Notes: generated by a model not told the origin, from the letters alone. 64,000 nt of DNA from Salinihabitans flavidus (GCF_900110425.1 NZ_FODS01000014.1:40769-104768), one strand, 5' to 3'; positions 53,374 through 64,000 are shown, counted from the first letter of the stretch. A program made the numbers and translations.

Positions 53374-53545
53374 GATCCGCCCCTTTCCAACTGTTGCGCC
53401 GACCATATGCGGGGGGCGGCGGGGGCTCAAGGGCCGGGGATCGGAATTGGCCGGGGCCGCTAAAACTCAATGCAAAAGCGAGCATTAGCGGATTGGCAAC
53501 GGGTTTGCCCGAATCTGTCCATGGGTGAGAGCAATAGGTGGTGAG

Positions 53546-54382
53546 ATGTCTTATGAGGCAGTGTCAGATGTTGGGCTGGATTACCGGCTTTGTCACTATG
53601 GAAAGTCCCGCGTTCGGTTTCGCGGCCCGAAGCGCAGAGCGCAGGGCGAGTATGCCGTGTTCATCGGGGGAACGGAAACCTTCGGCAAGTTCGTTGAAAG
53701 GCCCTTTCCGGAGATGGTTGAGCGGATCGCGCGGGTGCAGGCGATCAACCTCGGTGTGGTGAATGCGGGGATCGACGTGTTCCTGAATGAGCCGGAGGTT
53801 CTTTCCATCGCCCGGGCTGCGCAGGTGACGGTGATACAGGTCATGGGCGCGCAGAACATGTCGAACCGCTTCTACCAGGTGCATCCGCGTCGCAATGACC
53901 GTTTCGTGACGGCCTCTTCGACCATGCAAAGGGTGTTTCCCGAGGTGGACTTCACGGAGTTCCATTTCACGCGGCACATGCTGGGCGCGCTGTTTGCCGA
54001 GGCGCCGGACCGGTTCGATCTGATCCGCGAGGAGTTGCGCGAGGCGTGGATGGCGCGGATGCGGGTGCTGATCGAGCGGATCGGGGGCGATGTGGTGCTC
54101 TTGTGGTTCGCCGGACACTCACCGGCGGAACAGTGGCAGGCGGCCGAGGACGGCATCGGCCCGGACCCGATTTACGTTGACCGGGGCATGATCGAGGCGC
54201 TGCGTCCCGGGCTGGCGTCGATCATCGAAGTGACAGCCAGCGCGCAGGTTCTGGCGCAGGGAACGGAGGGCATGAGGTGTTCCGAACTCGACAGGGCGGC
54301 GGCGCGGCGGATGCTCAACCCGGCGGCCCACGAAGAGGCGGCGGCGGCGCTGGTGCAACCGATCCGGGCGCTCATGGCATGA
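53546..54382 (+). CDS. DUF6473-family protein, possibly SGNH-like
   Basis: The 278-residue protein belongs to what I recall as DUF6473, a Rhodobacteraceae family. It has [20 protein letters not shown] (about residues 40-60), [44 protein letters not shown] (in part) and [11 protein letters not shown]. The order of a G-x-T/S block, a GxxNxGxxG-like block and a late strand with H resembles SGNH hydrolases, but I do not see an unambiguous catalytic Ser. ATG 53546 follows GGTGGTGAG. A bidirectional terminator follows. Confidence 0.68.
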   Translation: MSYEAVSDVGLDYRLCHYGKSRVRFRGPKRRAQGEYAVFIGGTETFGKFVERPFPEMVERIARVQAINLGVVNAGIDVFLNEPEVLSIARAAQVTVIQVMGAQNMSNRFYQVHPRRNDRFVTASSTMQRVFPEVDFTEFHFTRHMLGALFAEAPDRFDLIREELREAWMARMRVLIERIGGDVVLLWFAGHSPAEQWQAAEDGIGPDPIYVDRGMIEALRPGLASIIEVTASAQVLAQGTEGMRCSELDRAAARRMLNPAAHEEAAAALVQPIRALMA

Positions 54383-54412
54383 AAAAAGGCCCGCCGGATC
54401 GGGCGGGCCTTT
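54382..54412. terminator. Bidirectional terminator between DUF6473 and etfA
   Basis: GGCCCGCC (54388-54395) and GGCGGGCC (54402-54409) form a GC stem with a 6-base loop, with A-rich sequence on the left and T's on the right. It can end transcription from both convergent genes. Confidence 0.85.
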
Positions 54413-54436
54413 CCTGATGGCGCTGTTCCGGCGCCG

Positions 54437-55363
54437 TCAGAGCTTTTCGATCAGCTCCGGCACGGCGGTGAAGAGGTCGGCCACGAGACCGTAATCGGCG
54501 ACCTGAAAGATCGGCGCCTCTTCGTCCTTGTTGATCGCCACGATGATCTTGGAATCCTTCATGCCGGCGAGATGCTGAATCGCGCCGGAGATGCCGACCG
54601 CGACGTAAAGATCCGGCGCCACGACCTTACCGGTCTGACCCACTTGCCAGTCATTCGGGGCATAGCCCGAATCGACCGCCGCGCGGGAAGCCCCGACAGC
54701 GGCGCCGAGTTTGTCGGCAAGCTGCTCGATCAGCTTGAAATCATCTTCGGAACCGACGCCGCGACCGCCCGAGACGACGACACCGGCAGAGGTGAGCTCG
54801 GGACGGTCGCTTTCGGCCACCTTGTCCTCGACCCATTCGGAAAGCCCCGGATTGTCGGCCGCCGAAACGGTGTCGATCGGCGCGGCGGAGCCTTCGCCGG
54901 CGGCATCGAAGGTCGAGGTGCGGATCGATATCACCTTCTTGGCGTCTTTCGATTTCACCGTTTGCACGGCGTTGCCGGCATAGACCGGGCGTTCGAACGT
55001 GTCGGCATCGACGACGCCCGAGACATCCGAGATCACCATCACGTCGAGAAGCGCGGCCACGCGCGGCAGCACGTTCTTGGCGTCGGTGGTGGCCGGTGCG
55101 ACGATATGATCATAGTCACCCGCAAGAGACACGATCAGCGCCGCGGTGGATTCCGCGAGCCGGTGGCCGAGGCTCTCGTCTTCGGCCACGAGCACCTTGC
55201 TCACGCCCTCGATCTTGGCGGCGGCTTCGCCAGCGGCGGCAGCCGAGGCCCCGGCGCAAAGCGCGGTCACATCGCCGAGTTTCACGGCCGCTGTCACGGT
55301 CTTTGCGGTGGCGTCCATCGCCAGTTCGCCGCCGGTCACTTCTGCAAGTAGAAGAACTGCCAT
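54437..55363 (-). CDS. etfA: Electron transfer flavoprotein alpha subunit
   Basis: The 308-residue subunit carries electrons from acyl-CoA dehydrogenases to ETF:ubiquinone oxidoreductase. The FAD-binding C-terminal domain shows [33 protein letters not shown] and [15 protein letters not shown]. Its ATG overlaps the etfB stop by one base (TAATG), the usual pairing. It supports fatty acid and amino acid oxidation along with the nearby 3-hydroxybutyryl-CoA dehydrogenase. Confidence 0.97.
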   Translation of the reverse strand: MAVLLLAEVTGGELAMDATAKTVTAAVKLGDVTALCAGASAAAAGEAAAKIEGVSKVLVAEDESLGHRLAESTAALIVSLAGDYDHIVAPATTDAKNVLPRVAALLDVMVISDVSGVVDADTFERPVYAGNAVQTVKSKDAKKVISIRTSTFDAAGEGSAAPIDTVSAADNPGLSEWVEDKVAESDRPELTSAGVVVSGGRGVGSEDDFKLIEQLADKLGAAVGASRAAVDSGYAPNDWQVGQTGKVVAPDLYVAVGISGAIQHLAGMKDSKIIVAINKDEEAPIFQVADYGLVADLFTAVPELIEKL

Positions 55364-56121
55364 TATACTGCCCCCGCTTCCTTGAGTTTCGCCACAAGCT
55401 CATCGACGGAGCCCACGATTTCACCGGCCTTGCGCGTTTCCGGTTCGGTGGTTTTCACGATCTCCAGCCGCGGTGTGACATCGACGCCGTAGTCTTCGGC
55501 GGTCTTTTCATCCAGCGGCTTTTTCTTGGCCTTCATGATGTTCGGCAGCGAGGCATAGCGCGGCTCGTTCAGGCGCAGGTCCACGGTGACGATGGTGGGC
55601 ATCGTGACCTTGATGGTCTGAAGGCCGCCATCGACCTCTCGCGTGATCAGCGCATGATCGCCATCGATGTCGAGCTTGGAGGCGAAGGTGCCCTGCGACC
55701 AGCCCAGCAGCGCCGAAAGCATCTGCCCGGTGGCGTTCATGTCGTTGTCGATCGCCTGCTTGCCCGCGATCACGAGGCCGGGCTGTTCCTCTTCCACGAT
55801 CTTGGCGAGGATCTTGGCGACGGCCAGCGGTTCGATGTCGGTGTTCACGTCATCGGCGGCCACGACGAGGATCGCCCGGTCCGCGCCCATCGCCAGCGCC
55901 GTGCGCAGCGTTTCCTGCGCCTGTTTCACGCCGATGGAAACGGCCACGACCTCATCGGCCTTGCCGGCCTCTTTCAGACGGATCGCCTCTTCCACGGCGA
56001 TCTCGTCGAAGGGGTTCATCGACATTTTTACATTGGCGAGATCGACACCCGATCCGTCCGCCTTCACACGGACCTTCACGTTGTAGTCGATCACGCGCTT
56101 CACAGGCACAAGTACCTTCAT
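55363..56121 (-). CDS. etfB: Electron transfer flavoprotein beta subunit
   Basis: The 252-residue subunit pairs with EtfA and binds AMP. It has the family N-terminus [42 protein letters not shown] and a [18 protein letters not shown] block. Length is normal. It is the first gene of the etfBA unit; a 162-bp region separates it from the downstream-oriented adenosyltransferase gene on the same strand. Confidence 0.97.
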   Translation of the reverse strand: MKVLVPVKRVIDYNVKVRVKADGSGVDLANVKMSMNPFDEIAVEEAIRLKEAGKADEVVAVSIGVKQAQETLRTALAMGADRAILVVAADDVNTDIEPLAVAKILAKIVEEEQPGLVIAGKQAIDNDMNATGQMLSALLGWSQGTFASKLDIDGDHALITREVDGGLQTIKVTMPTIVTVDLRLNEPRYASLPNIMKAKKKPLDEKTAEDYGVDVTPRLEIVKTTEPETRKAGEIVGSVDELVAKLKEAGAV

Positions 56122-56283
56122 GAGCGTTGGACTCCTCTTCGTGTTCGAACCGGCGCACCGGCCCCTGACTATGACTCTCCGCGGTGTTGATACCGGCTCT
56201 GACGCGTCTGCAACAGAGCAAAATCGTCACCTGACGCCCCTCCGACGCCGCGTTTCAGGGATTTACCGCGATTTCACATACGA

Positions 56284-56856
56284 TCAGCGGTTCGCCCCCG
56301 GACTCCAGAGGATATCCGCCTTGCCGCCATCATTGGCCGTGCGCGCCGCGACGAAGAACCAGTCCGACAGGCGATTGAGATAGGTCAGCGCGGCGGCGTT
56401 GACCGATTCGTGCTCTGTCAGCGACACGGTCAGCCGTTCGGCCCGGCGCGCCACGGTGCGGCACAGATGCAGATGCGCGGCCAGTGGTGTGCCGCCGGGC
56501 AGGATGAAGCTGCGCAGCGGCTCCAGCCCCTTGTTCATCGCGTCGATCTCGGCCTCGAGCCGTTCGACCTGAACGTCATCCATGCGTAGCGGGGGATAGT
56601 CGGCCTCCGCGTCCCGCTCCAGGTCGGGGCGGCAGAGATCGGCGCCCAGATCGAACAGATCGTTCTGAATCCGGGCCAGTGCGGCGTCTATGTCACCGTC
56701 CGCATGCAGCCGCGCCAGCCCGACGGTGGAATTCAGCTCATCGGTGGTGCCATAGGCGCTGACGCGGTCGGTGTATTTGTGCACGCGCGTGCCATCGCCA
56801 AGCGCGGTCTGCCCCTTGTCGCCGGTGCGGGTGTAGATCTTGTTGAGAACGACCAT
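56284..56856 (-). CDS. ATP:cob(I)alamin adenosyltransferase, PduO type
   Basis: The 190-residue enzyme adds the adenosyl group to cob(I)alamin or cobinamide. Motifs: TRTGDKGQTALGDG (N-terminal ATP-binding, residues 9-22), YGTTDELNS, the R-x2-ER ATP/cobalamin block RRAERLTVSL and LNRLSDWFFVAAR. ATG 56856 is chosen over the ORF start at 56886. It supports cobT/cobS at 39-41 kb. It lies 4 bp from the upstream HIG1-like gene, so the two are co-transcribed. Confidence 0.95.
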   Translation of the reverse strand: MVVLNKIYTRTGDKGQTALGDGTRVHKYTDRVSAYGTTDELNSTVGLARLHADGDIDAALARIQNDLFDLGADLCRPDLERDAEADYPPLRMDDVQVERLEAEIDAMNKGLEPLRSFILPGGTPLAAHLHLCRTVARRAERLTVSLTEHESVNAAALTYLNRLSDWFFVAARTANDGGKADILWSPGANR

Positions 56857-56860
56857 TTCT

Positions 56861-57064
56861 TCAGCCCCCTTGCCTGAGCCAGACAAACAGCAGGATCAGC
56901 ACCACCGCGACGAATTGCGCGGCGATGCGCAGGCGCATGATCTTGTTGGCGTATTTGCGGTTGAAATCGCCCCCCTTGGCAAAGCCACCGACCCCGATCA
57001 TCAGGATCACGAGCACGGCCAGCACGGCAGCGGCGACAACGTAGAAAAGCGGGTCATCGAGCAT
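56861..57064 (-). CDS. HIG1-domain / twin transmembrane small protein
   Basis: The 67-residue protein has two membrane segments (about residues 7-27 and 48-63) separated by a basic loop [17 protein letters not shown]. This is the bacterial HIG1-like pattern, related to mitochondrial respiratory supercomplex factors. Function in bacteria is not settled; a role at cytochrome oxidase is a guess from family. It is upstream of the adenosyltransferase gene with a 4-bp gap. Confidence 0.82.
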   Translation of the reverse strand: MLDDPLFYVVAAAVLAVLVILMIGVGGFAKGGDFNRKYANKIMRLRIAAQFVAVVLILLFVWLRQGG

Positions 57065-57129
57065 CTATTGCTCCTTTCAGGCGTTTGCGCCTGTACCTAG
57101 CAGGTACGGGAAAAAAGGCGAGGGGCAGG

Positions 57130-57960
57130 TTATCCTTTTGCCAGCAGCCAGTCCAGCGCGCGGACCGGCAGAACCCTGCGCAAAAAGGCCATCGCGTAGG
57201 TCGGGGTCGTGACGAAATATCGCGGCCGGGGACGGGGGGACTCCAGCGCGCGCAGGAGCTTTGCCGTGACCGCGGCGGGGGGCAGTTCGAACCGGTCGGC
57301 GCCGCCCGTTTCAGCATAGAGCCGTGGGCGCAGTCTTGCGTCATACTGCGCCGCGCGTGCGCTCTTGCGCCAGTCGATCCATTTCTCGAATTGCAGGGCG
57401 GCATTGGCGCGGAACGGGGTGTCGATCGGCCCCGGTTCGATCAGCACGACATGCAGCGGCGTGTCGCGCATCTCGATCCGGAGCGTGTCGGTCAGTGCCT
57501 CAAGCGCGAATTTGGTGGCGTTATAGGCCCCGCGCCACGGCGCCGAGACCAGCCCCAGCACCGAAGAGCAGTTGACAATCCGCCCGTGGCCCTGCGCGCG
57601 CATCACGGGGATCACCTGCCGGGTGAGATCGTGCCAGCCGAAGACATTGGCCTCGAAAATGGCGCGCAGCGCGCCGGCTGGCAAATCCTCGACCGCGCCG
57701 GGCACGGCATAGGCGCCGTTGTTGAACAGCGCGTCGAGCGTGCCGCCCGTGGCGTTCAGCACCTCTTGCAGGCCGCTGGCGATGGTCTCGCCCCGCTCAT
57801 AATCGATCAACGGGCTTTCGAACCCCATCTCGCGCAGGCGCGTGCAGTCATCGGGTTTGCGGCAGGCCGCGAACACACGCCAGCCGCGCGCCCGCAGACC
57901 CTGCGCGGCGTCCAGGCCGATCCCCGAGGAACAGCCGGTGATGAGAATGGATTTCGCCAT
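57130..57960 (-). CDS. SDR-family oxidoreductase
   Basis: The 276-residue short-chain dehydrogenase has the cofactor loop TGCSSGIG (residues 8-15), NNGAYA at the usual NNAG position (A to G change), SSVLGL with the active Ser, and [11 protein letters not shown] with Tyr and Lys. The substrate is unknown. It runs toward the HIG1-like gene, with 65 bp between. It is divergent from parC. Confidence 0.88.
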   Translation of the reverse strand: MAKSILITGCSSGIGLDAAQGLRARGWRVFAACRKPDDCTRLREMGFESPLIDYERGETIASGLQEVLNATGGTLDALFNNGAYAVPGAVEDLPAGALRAIFEANVFGWHDLTRQVIPVMRAQGHGRIVNCSSVLGLVSAPWRGAYNATKFALEALTDTLRIEMRDTPLHVVLIEPGPIDTPFRANAALQFEKWIDWRKSARAAQYDARLRPRLYAETGGADRFELPPAAVTAKLLRALESPRPRPRYFVTTPTYAMAFLRRVLPVRALDWLLAKG

Positions 57961-58074
57961 GGCGCGCCCTGTCTGACCTCGCGTTCAGCTATTCGAAAAT
58001 CGGGTCCGGGTGCAATGGGCGGCGAGCGGATGCTTTCGCTTGCCGCGATTTGCCAGTGTCGCTATCACCGTGCC

Positions 58075-60384
58075 ATGACCGACCTTCACGATAACGGCGA
58101 AACGCCCTCTCTCAACGTGTTCGAACCGCTGCGCCGCGCGCTCAGCGAGCGGTATCTGACCTATGCGCTTTCGACCATCATGCACCGGGCGCTGCCCGAT
58201 GCGCGCGACGGGCTGAAGCCGGTGCACCGGCGCATCCTCTACGCCATGCGCGAGCTGAAGCTCTCCTCGACGGGGGGCTTTCGCAAATCGGCGAAGATCT
58301 CGGGCGATGTGATGGGCAACTATCACCCGCACGGCGACGCCGCGATCTATGACGCGATGGCGCGGCTGGCGCAGGATTTCAACGTGCGCTATCCGCTCGT
58401 GGACGGGCAAGGCAACTTCGGCAATATCGACGGCGACAACCCCGCCGCGCCGCGTTACACCGAGGCGCGCATGACCGCCGTGGCCGAGGCCTTGCTGGAC
58501 GGGCTGGACGAGAACGCGGTCGATTTCCGCGAGAATTACGACGGCACCCTGACAGAGCCGATTGTCCTTCCGGCCAGCTTTCCCAACCTTCTGGCCAACG
58601 GCTCCAGCGGGATCGCGGTGGGCATGGCGACCAACATCCCGCCGCATAATATCGCGGAGCTTTGCGATGCCTGCCTGCATCTGATCAAGGTGCCGGATGC
58701 GCGTGACGACACGCTTCTGAATCATGTTCCCGGCCCCGATTTCCCCACCGGCGGCGTGATCGTGGAGCCGAAGGAGAACATCGCGCAGGCCTATCGCACC
58801 GGGCGCGGCAGTTTCCGGGTGCGCTGCAAATGGGAGGTGGAGGATCTGGGCCGCGGCCAGTGGCAGATCGTGGTCACGGAAATCCCCTATCAGGTGCAGA
58901 AATCCAAGCTGGTGGAAAAGCTGGCGGAGCTGATCCAGACGCGCAAGGTGCCGATCTTGGCCGACATCCGCGACGAGAGCGCCGATGACATCCGCATGAT
59001 CCTCGAGCCGCGCTCCAAGAACGTGGAGCCGGAGGTGCTCATGGGGATGCTGTTCCGCAATTCCGATCTGGAGCTGCGGTTTTCGCTCAACATGAACGTT
59101 CTGATCGACGGGGTGACGCCCAAGGTCTGTTCGATGAAAGAGGTGCTGCGCGCCTTTCTCGATCACCGGCGCGAGGTGTTGCAGCGTCGCTCCCAGCACC
59201 GGCTGGAGAAGATCGACCACCGGCTCGAAGTACTGGAAGGCTTCATCATCGCCTTTCTCAACCTCGACCGGGTGATCGATATCATCCGCTATGACGAGGC
59301 GCCCAAGGCGGCCCTCATGGCCGAGGACTGGGGCCGCGATCATGTGCGCGCCACGTCGGAGGCCGATTATGTCTCGCCCCTGCCCGCGACCGGAGAGGGC
59401 GAGCTTTCGGAAGTGCAGGCGGAGGCGATCCTCAACATGCGGCTGCGCAGCCTGCGGCGGCTGGAGGAGATGGCGCTTGTCAAGGAGCGCGACGATCTGA
59501 TGCTGGAGCGCGCCGGGCTTGAGGATCTGCTGGACGACGAGAGCCTGCAATGGGGCCAGATCTCGGACCAGATCAAGGAGACCAAGCGCCTGTTCGGAAA
59601 GGATTATCCGGGCGGGGCGCGGCGCTCTGTCTTTGCCGAGGCCGACGAGGCGGAGGAGGTTCCGATCGAGGCGATGATCGACCGTGAGCCGATCACGGTG
59701 GTCTGTTCGCAGATGGGGTGGATCCGGGCGATGACCGGCCATATCGACCTTGGCCGGGAGCTCAAGTTCAAGGACGGCGACGGGCCGCGCTTCATGTTCC
59801 ACGCCGAGACGACGGACAAGCTTCTGGTGTTCGGCTCCAACGGGCGATTCTACACCGTGAGCGCCGCCAACCTGCCCGGCGGGCGCGGCATGGGCGAGCC
59901 GCTGCGGCTCATGGTCGATCTGCCCAATGAGGCTGACATCGTTGATATCCTTATACATAAACCGGGTCGCAGGCTTCTTGTGGCCTCCACGGCGGGGGAT
60001 GGGTTCATCGTGTCCGAGGACGAGGTGGTGGCCCAGACGCGGACCGGGCGGCAGGTTCTGAACGTGCGGGGCGAGGCAAAGGCACTGCTGTGCCGTCCGG
60101 TGACGGGCGATGCGGTGGCCTGCGTGGGCGAGAACCGCAAGGTGCTTGTCTTCGACCTGGACGAACTGCCCGAGATGGGACGCGGCAAGGGGGTGCGGCT
60201 TCAGCGGTACAAGGACGGGGGGCTGAGCGATGCGATCACCTTCACCCTGTCCGAGGGGCTGAGCTGGAAAGATCCGGCGGGACGGACGCGCACCGAGACC
60301 GATCTGACCGAGTGGCGGGGCAAGCGCGCCGGCAGCGGCCGCATGGCGCCGCGGGGGTTTCCGAGGGACAATCGCTTCACCTGA
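58075..60384 (+). CDS. parC: DNA topoisomerase IV subunit A
   Basis: The 769-residue subunit cuts and rejoins DNA for decatenation. The catalytic Tyr is residue 128 in RYTEARM; the DNA-gate motif [12 protein letters not shown] is at residues 84-95, with Ala at the position of E. coli ParC Ser80 and Asp at the Glu84 position. The C-terminal beta-pinwheel covers residues ~500-760. ATG 58075 is used; the much longer ORF from 57085 runs through an antisense SDR. Repeat A copy 4 starts 4 bp after the stop. Confidence 0.96.
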   Translation: MTDLHDNGETPSLNVFEPLRRALSERYLTYALSTIMHRALPDARDGLKPVHRRILYAMRELKLSSTGGFRKSAKISGDVMGNYHPHGDAAIYDAMARLAQDFNVRYPLVDGQGNFGNIDGDNPAAPRYTEARMTAVAEALLDGLDENAVDFRENYDGTLTEPIVLPASFPNLLANGSSGIAVGMATNIPPHNIAELCDACLHLIKVPDARDDTLLNHVPGPDFPTGGVIVEPKENIAQAYRTGRGSFRVRCKWEVEDLGRGQWQIVVTEIPYQVQKSKLVEKLAELIQTRKVPILADIRDESADDIRMILEPRSKNVEPEVLMGMLFRNSDLELRFSLNMNVLIDGVTPKVCSMKEVLRAFLDHRREVLQRRSQHRLEKIDHRLEVLEGFIIAFLNLDRVIDIIRYDEAPKAALMAEDWGRDHVRATSEADYVSPLPATGEGELSEVQAEAILNMRLRSLRRLEEMALVKERDDLMLERAGLEDLLDDESLQWGQISDQIKETKRLFGKDYPGGARRSVFAEADEAEEVPIEAMIDREPITVVCSQMGWIRAMTGHIDLGRELKFKDGDGPRFMFHAETTDKLLVFGSNGRFYTVSAANLPGGRGMGEPLRLMVDLPNEADIVDILIHKPGRRLLVASTAGDGFIVSEDEVVAQTRTGRQVLNVRGEAKALLCRPVTGDAVACVGENRKVLVFDLDELPEMGRGKGVRLQRYKDGGLSDAITFTLSEGLSWKDPAGRTRTETDLTEWRGKRAGSGRMAPRGFPRDNRFT

Positions 60385-60387
60385 ACG

Positions 60388-60547
60388 CGAATCAGGGTTA
60401 ACGCGCTGAAATCACAGAAAAACCCGTTTCGGTATCGCGTCGGTAAAACGTCGGTATTCCGTCGGTATGGCCGCAGCGTATCGTGCCCGATTGGGCGTGA
60501 TGAACGCGGCACGCGTTGCATTTTTGAGTATTTCTGGAACAGAGAAA
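60388..60547 (+). repeat. Family A 160-bp interspersed repeat, copy 4 (full)
   Basis: It begins CGAATCAGGGTTAACGC three bases after the parC stop. CGGT units lie at 60430, 60441, 60452 and 60463 (11-bp steps). A hairpin AACGCG (60503-60508) / CGCGTT (60512-60517) is followed by GCATTTTT and the right end GAGTATTTCTGGAACAGAGAAA. It is the best-formed hairpin of the family. Confidence 0.93.
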
Positions 60548-60656
60548 GGGCGGGTTGCGTGAACCGGGCAGGGTGCGGTGTGGCCGCATTGGGGGGCGGC
60601 CATGCGCTGCGCGGCGGTGCGTCCCGCGCGTTCATTCCGCGTGTGACGGCACGGCC

Positions 60657-62009
60657 TCAGACCGGCTCGGCGGTGAGCCAGACCCCGCCCTCGGGGCGCA
60701 GGGTGAGGATCATCACCGGACGGGGCGATTTGCCCGGCACGGCCGAAAAGCGAAAGCGTGTCAGCAGCGTGGCCAGCACCAGCACCGCCTCTTGCAGCGC
60801 GAAGCTCGCCCCGATGCAGACGCGCGGGCCGTCCCCGAAGGGCAGATAGGCGTAGCGGTCCACCTTGGCGCCATCGGCGAAACGCTCCGGGCGGAAGGCA
60901 TCGGGCGCGTCCCACAACTGATGATGGCGGTGCAGCGCGTAGATCGGGATCATCACGGTATCGCCGGGGCCTACCCGCCGCCCGCAGAGCGTGTCGTGGT
61001 CGCGCGCGGTGCGCGAGATGATCCCCGCCGGCGGATAGAGGCGCAGGGTCTCATCGACGATGGCGCGGATGAAGGGCAGCTTGGCGGCGTCCTCTCCGGT
61101 GGCGGTGCGGGTGCCGAGCACCGATTGCGCCTCTTGCCGGGCCTTTTCCTGCACCTCGGGATCGAAGGCGCAGAGGTAGAGCGCCCACGACAGGGTGAGC
61201 GCGGTCGTCTCGTGCCCCGCGACGATGAAGGTGAGCAGGTTGTCGCGCAGCTCCGCGGTGTTCATGGCGCGTCTGGTTTCGGGGTCTTCGCCCTCCAGCA
61301 GCAGGTCGAGCAGGTCGGGCGTGCCGCGCGGCCCGCTGGCGCGGCGCGCCTCGATCGCGTCGTCGGCCACGGTTTTCATCGCCGCCACGGCGCGGCCGGA
61401 AAACATTCGCCCGGGGCGCGGTATCCAGTCGGGCATGCCGAGCATGTCGAGCAGCGAGAGTTTCCCCGCCTCCGCGATATAGGCGTCGATGGCGCGATGC
61501 ACTGCACCGCTGTCGAACACGTCGTCGCCCGAGAAGGTCACGTCGGAGATCACGTCGAAGGTGGTGCGCACCATCTCGTCGAGCATATCGACGGCGCGGG
61601 GGCCGGCGGCCTCGATCCGTTCGGTGGCACGGGTGGCGGCGGCGGTCATGATCGGCCCCATCGCTTGCACGTTGCGGCGCGAGAAGACGGGGGCCGCCGC
61701 GCGGCGTTGCCAGCGCCAGTGCGCGCCCTCCGCGATGAAGAGCGATTCGCCGATCGCCGGGCGCAGCAGGTTCTTGGTGGCCTGCGACTTGGGGTAGTCA
61801 TCGACCCGTTCGAGAAGGATGCGCCGAATCGCGCCCGGCTCCATCACCATGTGCCAGCGGATGCCGGTGCGCCCGGAAACCATCGGCTGGCGGGTGGCAA
61901 TCTCGGGCAGGATCGTGAGCAGGTTCTCGCGCGCGGCGCGCAGGCTGCCCAGAAGGCCGAGCGGCTGTGTGGCAAGCGGCGCGTGGGCGGGCAGGGCGGC
62001 ATCGGTCAT
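60657..62009 (-). CDS. Cytochrome P450
   Basis: The 450-residue soluble P450 has the I-helix AGHETT (about residue 266), the K-helix ExxR in ETLRLYPP, a PERF-type DAFRPERF and the heme-thiolate loop FGDGPRVCIG. The N-terminus has no anchor, so it is a soluble class I enzyme needing separate ferredoxin and reductase. The substrate is unknown. GGGAGAAACCG precedes ATG 62009; the ORF to 62093 extends unsupported. It is divergent from a lipoprotein gene across 122 bp. Confidence 0.92.
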   Translation of the reverse strand: MTDAALPAHAPLATQPLGLLGSLRAARENLLTILPEIATRQPMVSGRTGIRWHMVMEPGAIRRILLERVDDYPKSQATKNLLRPAIGESLFIAEGAHWRWQRRAAAPVFSRRNVQAMGPIMTAAATRATERIEAAGPRAVDMLDEMVRTTFDVISDVTFSGDDVFDSGAVHRAIDAYIAEAGKLSLLDMLGMPDWIPRPGRMFSGRAVAAMKTVADDAIEARRASGPRGTPDLLDLLLEGEDPETRRAMNTAELRDNLLTFIVAGHETTALTLSWALYLCAFDPEVQEKARQEAQSVLGTRTATGEDAAKLPFIRAIVDETLRLYPPAGIISRTARDHDTLCGRRVGPGDTVMIPIYALHRHHQLWDAPDAFRPERFADGAKVDRYAYLPFGDGPRVCIGASFALQEAVLVLATLLTRFRFSAVPGKSPRPVMILTLRPEGGVWLTAEPV

Positions 62010-62131
62010 CGGTTTCTCCCTTTGAGGGGAATATAGGGGGGCGCGGCGCCGGGGCAAAGGTTTGCGGCGCTTTGTTGCGTGGGGGCGGCGCATCAGCTAT
62101 TGCGGTGCGTGAGTTGCAATGGAGCCCGCCG

Positions 62132-62728
62132 ATGACACGTCTTCTTTCCCTGCTTGCGCTGCTGACCTCTCTGGCGTCCTGTGGTGGCGATCTGAATGAT
62201 CCGCCGGCCGATCTGGGCAATTTCGCTCTGGGGCACAATATCGTGGTGGCGCCCGATTTGGTGAAGGGTCCGCTGTCGCGCGAGGCCAGCAAGGACGAGT
62301 GGATCGAGGCGATGAAATCGGCCATGGCGGCCCGGTTCGAGCGTTATGAGGGCGACAGATTCTATCATTTCGGGGTGAATGTGTCGGGCTATGTGCTGGC
62401 GCAGCCGGGGGTGCCGCTGGTGTTCTCGCCGAAATCGGCGCTCGTGATCACTGTGAGCGTCTGGGACGACAAGCTCAACAAGAAGCTCAACCCAGAACCC
62501 TATCAGATCACCGTGACCGAGGATTTCTCGGGCGGGAGCATCCTCGTCGGATCGGGCTGGGCCTCGACGCGCGAACAGCAGATCAAGAACCTGACGTTCT
62601 CGGCCGCGCGGGCGGTGGAGCGGTGGCTGGAACAGAACCGCGAATGCCTTGGCGACGACGTTCCGCCAGAGGTCGAGGCGGACTGCTGGAACACCAAATC
62701 CACGGGTCCGGACCTGGGCTCGCAATAA
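62132..62728 (+). CDS. Lipoprotein of unknown function
   Basis: The 198-residue protein has a signal peptide and lipobox SLASC (Cys at residue 17). The mature part has an ordered middle (VVAPDLVKGPLSREASKDEWI, KSALVITVSVWDD) and ends with a polar tail containing two Cys (residues ~170 and 181). I do not recognise the family, although similar proteins seem common in Rhodobacteraceae. ATG 62132 follows GGAG; the ORF from 61967 enters unsupported sequence. It lies 98 bp before tuf. Confidence 0.65.
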   Translation: MTRLLSLLALLTSLASCGGDLNDPPADLGNFALGHNIVVAPDLVKGPLSREASKDEWIEAMKSAMAARFERYEGDRFYHFGVNVSGYVLAQPGVPLVFSPKSALVITVSVWDDKLNKKLNPEPYQITVTEDFSGGSILVGSGWASTREQQIKNLTFSAARAVERWLEQNRECLGDDVPPEVEADCWNTKSTGPDLGSQ

Positions 62729-62826
62729 CGTCAGGACCCGCTTGATTTTCCCCGCGCAACCCAATATGAGCCGCGCGGAGAGTAATTGGGCCAGATGGCC
62801 CCCGAACCACGAGGCGCCGGAATACT

Positions 62827-64000
<1,174 letters not shown>

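Noticed and set aside
57985..59958. 657-residue open frame antisense to parC
   Set aside because: Antisense shadow of a clearly conserved topoisomerase gene.
60398..60589. Small minus-strand ORF reading through repeat A (similar peptides in other copies)
   Set aside because: The similar peptides (YRRFTDVIP / FYRRDTETGF) come from translating the 11-bp units in different frames, without start or ribosome-site conservation.

Overview
The window looks like core chromosome of a marine alphaproteobacterium of the Rhodobacteraceae/Roseobacter group. The evidence is high GC content, a Rhodobacter-type porin, and families I know mainly from that group: DUF2125, DUF3576, DUF4170, DUF6473, a DUF5928-type glycosyltransferase and the TIGR03862 flavoprotein. 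It also has the alphaproteobacterial pckA / chvI-chvG-hprK-rapZ-EIIA-HPr arrangement. I see no prophage, transposase, integrase, CRISPR array, tRNA or rRNA. The ends are partial: the C-terminus of an upstream gene at the left (possibly DUF721/DciA) and tuf (EF-Tu) at the right, which lacks only its stop codon.

Layout. 1-3.4 kb: a DsbA-like thiol oxidoreductase, then a convergent EAL / GGDEF pair (c-di-GMP hydrolysis and synthesis). 3.5-9.9 kb: a minus-strand envelope and quality-control block (pmbA, a CysQ-like phosphatase, DUF4170, waaA, lpxK, plus secreted DUF2125). 10-12.7 kb: an SDR / enoyl-CoA hydratase pair and a flavoprotein. 13-17.7 kb: a GST and the overlapping leuS-lptE-holA operon. 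17.9-24.2 kb: surface functions (GT4, DUF3576 lipoprotein, porin, YggS, sulfotransferase, GT14/DUF5928). 24.2-33.7 kb: an orphan ABC ATPase, an orphan formate dehydrogenase alpha subunit, an M20 amidohydrolase, PepF and a lysophospholipase-like hydrolase. 33.7-39.2 kb: SCP2, a TPR protein, a SUV3-like helicase, an S4 RNA-binding protein, 7Fe ferredoxin and CarD. 39.2-44.7 kb: divergent cobS/cobT, a Kef-type antiporter, and an Lrp regulator divergent from hppD. 45-52.5 kb: pckA, then ChvI/ChvG, HprK, RapZ, EIIA, HPr and an acyltransferase, a two-component and nitrogen/carbon-PTS cascade. 52.5-64 kb: 3-hydroxybutyryl-CoA dehydrogenase, DUF6473, etfAB, an ATP:cob(I)alamin adenosyltransferase, a HIG1-like protein, an SDR, parC, a cytochrome P450, a lipoprotein and tuf.

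The most unusual signal is non-coding. A 160-bp repeat (family A) occurs as three full copies of identical length (919-1078, 44743-44902, 60388-60547) and one degenerate copy (12639-12757). Each copy lies directly behind a plus-strand gene and all have the same orientation. The element starts with CGAATCAGG..TTAA, carries four CGGT-headed units at exactly 11-bp spacing (one helical turn), and, in the full copies, then has a short hairpin with partly covarying stems and a conserved right end (GAGTATTT..GGAACAGAGAAA). In the degenerate copy the repeat supplies the stop codon of the preceding gene. A second GC-hairpin repeat (family B) occurs twice, each time in the same intergenic region as a family A copy.
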